DNA of 50,563 bases from Dehalococcoidales bacterium (GTDB taxonomy: Bacteria; Chloroflexota; Dehalococcoidia; Dehalococcoidales; Fen-1064). Both the position numbers and the translations under genes were made by a program. Position 1 is the first letter of the stretch. Every line of letters begins with the position of its first letter. The stretch is from NCBI GenBank assembly GCA_020342155.1, contig CP070842.1, positions 2,024,823 to 2,075,385 on the forward strand, written 5' to 3'. Under the pieces are notes generated by a model that saw only the letters and a program-made list of their open reading frames with translations, made no database searches and was not told the DNA's origin. Below are positions 49,965 through 50,563 of this stretch, in pieces.

Positions 49965-50563
49965 CTATCCGGCCTCTGCCAGTGCCATTAGCTTTCCGCC
50001 CGGCGCCGCCACCACCATCTTGATTAATTCTTCCGTGACCTTTGGTTCGTAACCCTCGGTGTGCCCCTTATCGAGACGGACCACGTCGGCAATAACCCGG
50101 CCGCCACGCGCACCTGGAAAGACATAGAGCTCTGCCGTACCGGGCCGTGCTTCCCTGCCCCAGCTCGGACCCCGCCCCGGTGTTTCGCCTGTCACCTGGC
50201 CCTTCTCGGTGTCGACGATATCCGGCAGGCGCACCCGGGGGCCGGCGTTGTACTTTTCGGCCCAGGGCGAAGTTTCAGGAAGTTTTACTATTTCAAGTCC
50301 GCCGGTTGAAAAGATAAAGGAAATATCGCAATCGACCGTGATTGCACGACCCGGGCCGGGACTGCCGGGTTCCGGAGTCGGCATCCGGCGTTCGCTCCCT
50401 TCAAAAAAGGACGCCGGTAACTCGACCGGTCCGATACGCCCACCCGAAAGGCTGAGCCATCCGTCAACACGGCTCGCAACCAAATCGGTCTGCAGAAGGC
50501 GGTTGGATGTCATTCCCCCCTGGCTATGGCCAACGAGCCAGAACGTTTTAATGCGGTCTTTGC
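49965..50563 (-). CDS. Alpha/beta hydrolase (5' end beyond window)
   Basis: About 199 codons visible; the frame runs off the right edge, so the ATG at 50513 is internal. Just before it the sequence reads FWLVGHSQGGMTSNRLL, the G-x-S-x-G nucleophile elbow of alpha/beta hydrolases with Ser as nucleophile. A His suited to the triad lies in RLDKGHTEGYEPKV near the C-terminus; the acid residue cannot be fixed by eye. The middle is Gly/Pro-rich and polar (residues with GRGPSWGREARPG), longer than a minimal core. Could be an esterase, lipase-like or peptidase-like member; substrate unknown. Confidence 0.75.
   Translation of the reverse strand, partial: KDRIKTFWLVGHSQGGMTSNRLLQTDLVASRVDGWLSLSGGRIGPVELPASFFEGSERRMPTPEPGSPGPGRAITVDCDISFIFSTGGLEIVKLPETSPWAEKYNAGPRVRLPDIVDTEKGQVTGETPGRGPSWGREARPGTAELYVFPGARGGRVIADVVRLDKGHTEGYEPKVTEELIKMVVAAPGGKLMALAEAG

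Noticed and set aside
50513..50513. ATG at 50513 as the hydrolase start
   Set aside because: The open frame continues upstream and carries the GHSQGG elbow just before this ATG.
1..50563. CRISPR arrays, insertion sequences, prophage, integron
   Set aside because: No regularly spaced direct repeats, transposase, integrase or phage genes on either strand.
1..50563. tRNA or rRNA genes
   Set aside because: Intergenic regions lack the GGTTCRA arm, acceptor stems ending CCA or rRNA-like blocks; the search was by eye, so a divergent one could be missed.

Overview
The window (about 50.6 kb, roughly 50% G+C by eye) reads as chromosomal DNA from an anaerobic bacterium, most likely an uncultured member of the Chloroflexota (Dehalococcoidia-like). 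This placement is inferred from gene content: folate one-carbon genes with CooC-type nickel-insertion ATPases (a Wood-Ljungdahl signature), several acyl-CoA genes (two CoA-transferase classes, two thiolases) and a lipid-anchored DUF4097 protein. I see no rRNA, tRNA, transposase, integrase, phage gene or CRISPR array.

Layout. 1-4.2 kb (minus strand): folD (cut by the window edge), a CooC-like ATPase, fhs and a second CooC-like ATPase form one operon behind a strong promoter. 4.4-6.7 kb (plus): trxA, yebC, ruvC, ruvA; ruvB does not follow. 6.8-11.8 kb (plus): a two-subunit class I CoA-transferase, then two near-twin class III (CaiB/BaiF) CoA-transferase genes, each with its own promoter and terminator, a tandem duplication of a whole transcription unit. 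11.9-12.6 kb (minus): an acetyltransferase-like gene broken by one in-frame TAG. 12.7-16.2 kb (plus): ccdA-like and TlpA-like redox genes, then uvrB. 16.5-19.0 kb (plus): methyltransferase, glycosyltransferase, a tiny basic protein and a Cys-rich DUF3795 protein. 19.0-21.7 kb (minus): GNAT, a membrane protein and a repeat-rich lipoprotein with its own promoter and palindrome. 21.8-27.9 kb (minus): small hypothetical, DinB-like, methyltransferase, ftsK, RNase J and an Fe-S uracil-DNA glycosylase, probably one operon. glyA diverges from it at 28 kb.

29.3-30.6 kb (minus): a thiolase. 30.9-37.1 kb (plus): an MFS carrier, then prs, a DUF2007 protein, secA, a stand-alone PolX-type N-terminal domain and an unknown protein, tightly packed. 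37.1-44 kb (minus): nnr, coaX, coaBC, a cupin-like protein and valS, so coenzyme A synthesis and nucleotide repair share an operon. 44.2-46.6 kb (plus): a large membrane protein with a spermidine-synthase-like domain. 46.7-48.8 kb (minus): a DUF4389 membrane protein and a second thiolase. 49.3-49.8 kb (plus): two very small secreted proteins, one apparently starting at ATT. The right edge cuts an alpha/beta hydrolase with a GHSQGG nucleophile elbow.

How the parts may fit: folD, fhs, glyA and the CooC ATPases serve one-carbon and acetyl-CoA metabolism; CoaX and CoaBC supply CoA; the CoA-transferases and thiolases move and cleave acyl-CoA thioesters. The most unusual items are the amber-interrupted acetyltransferase, a near-identical promoter segment shared by nnr and a thiolase 5 kb apart, a degenerate in-frame fragment of nnr at 49.85 kb, and the pair of tiny secreted proteins.
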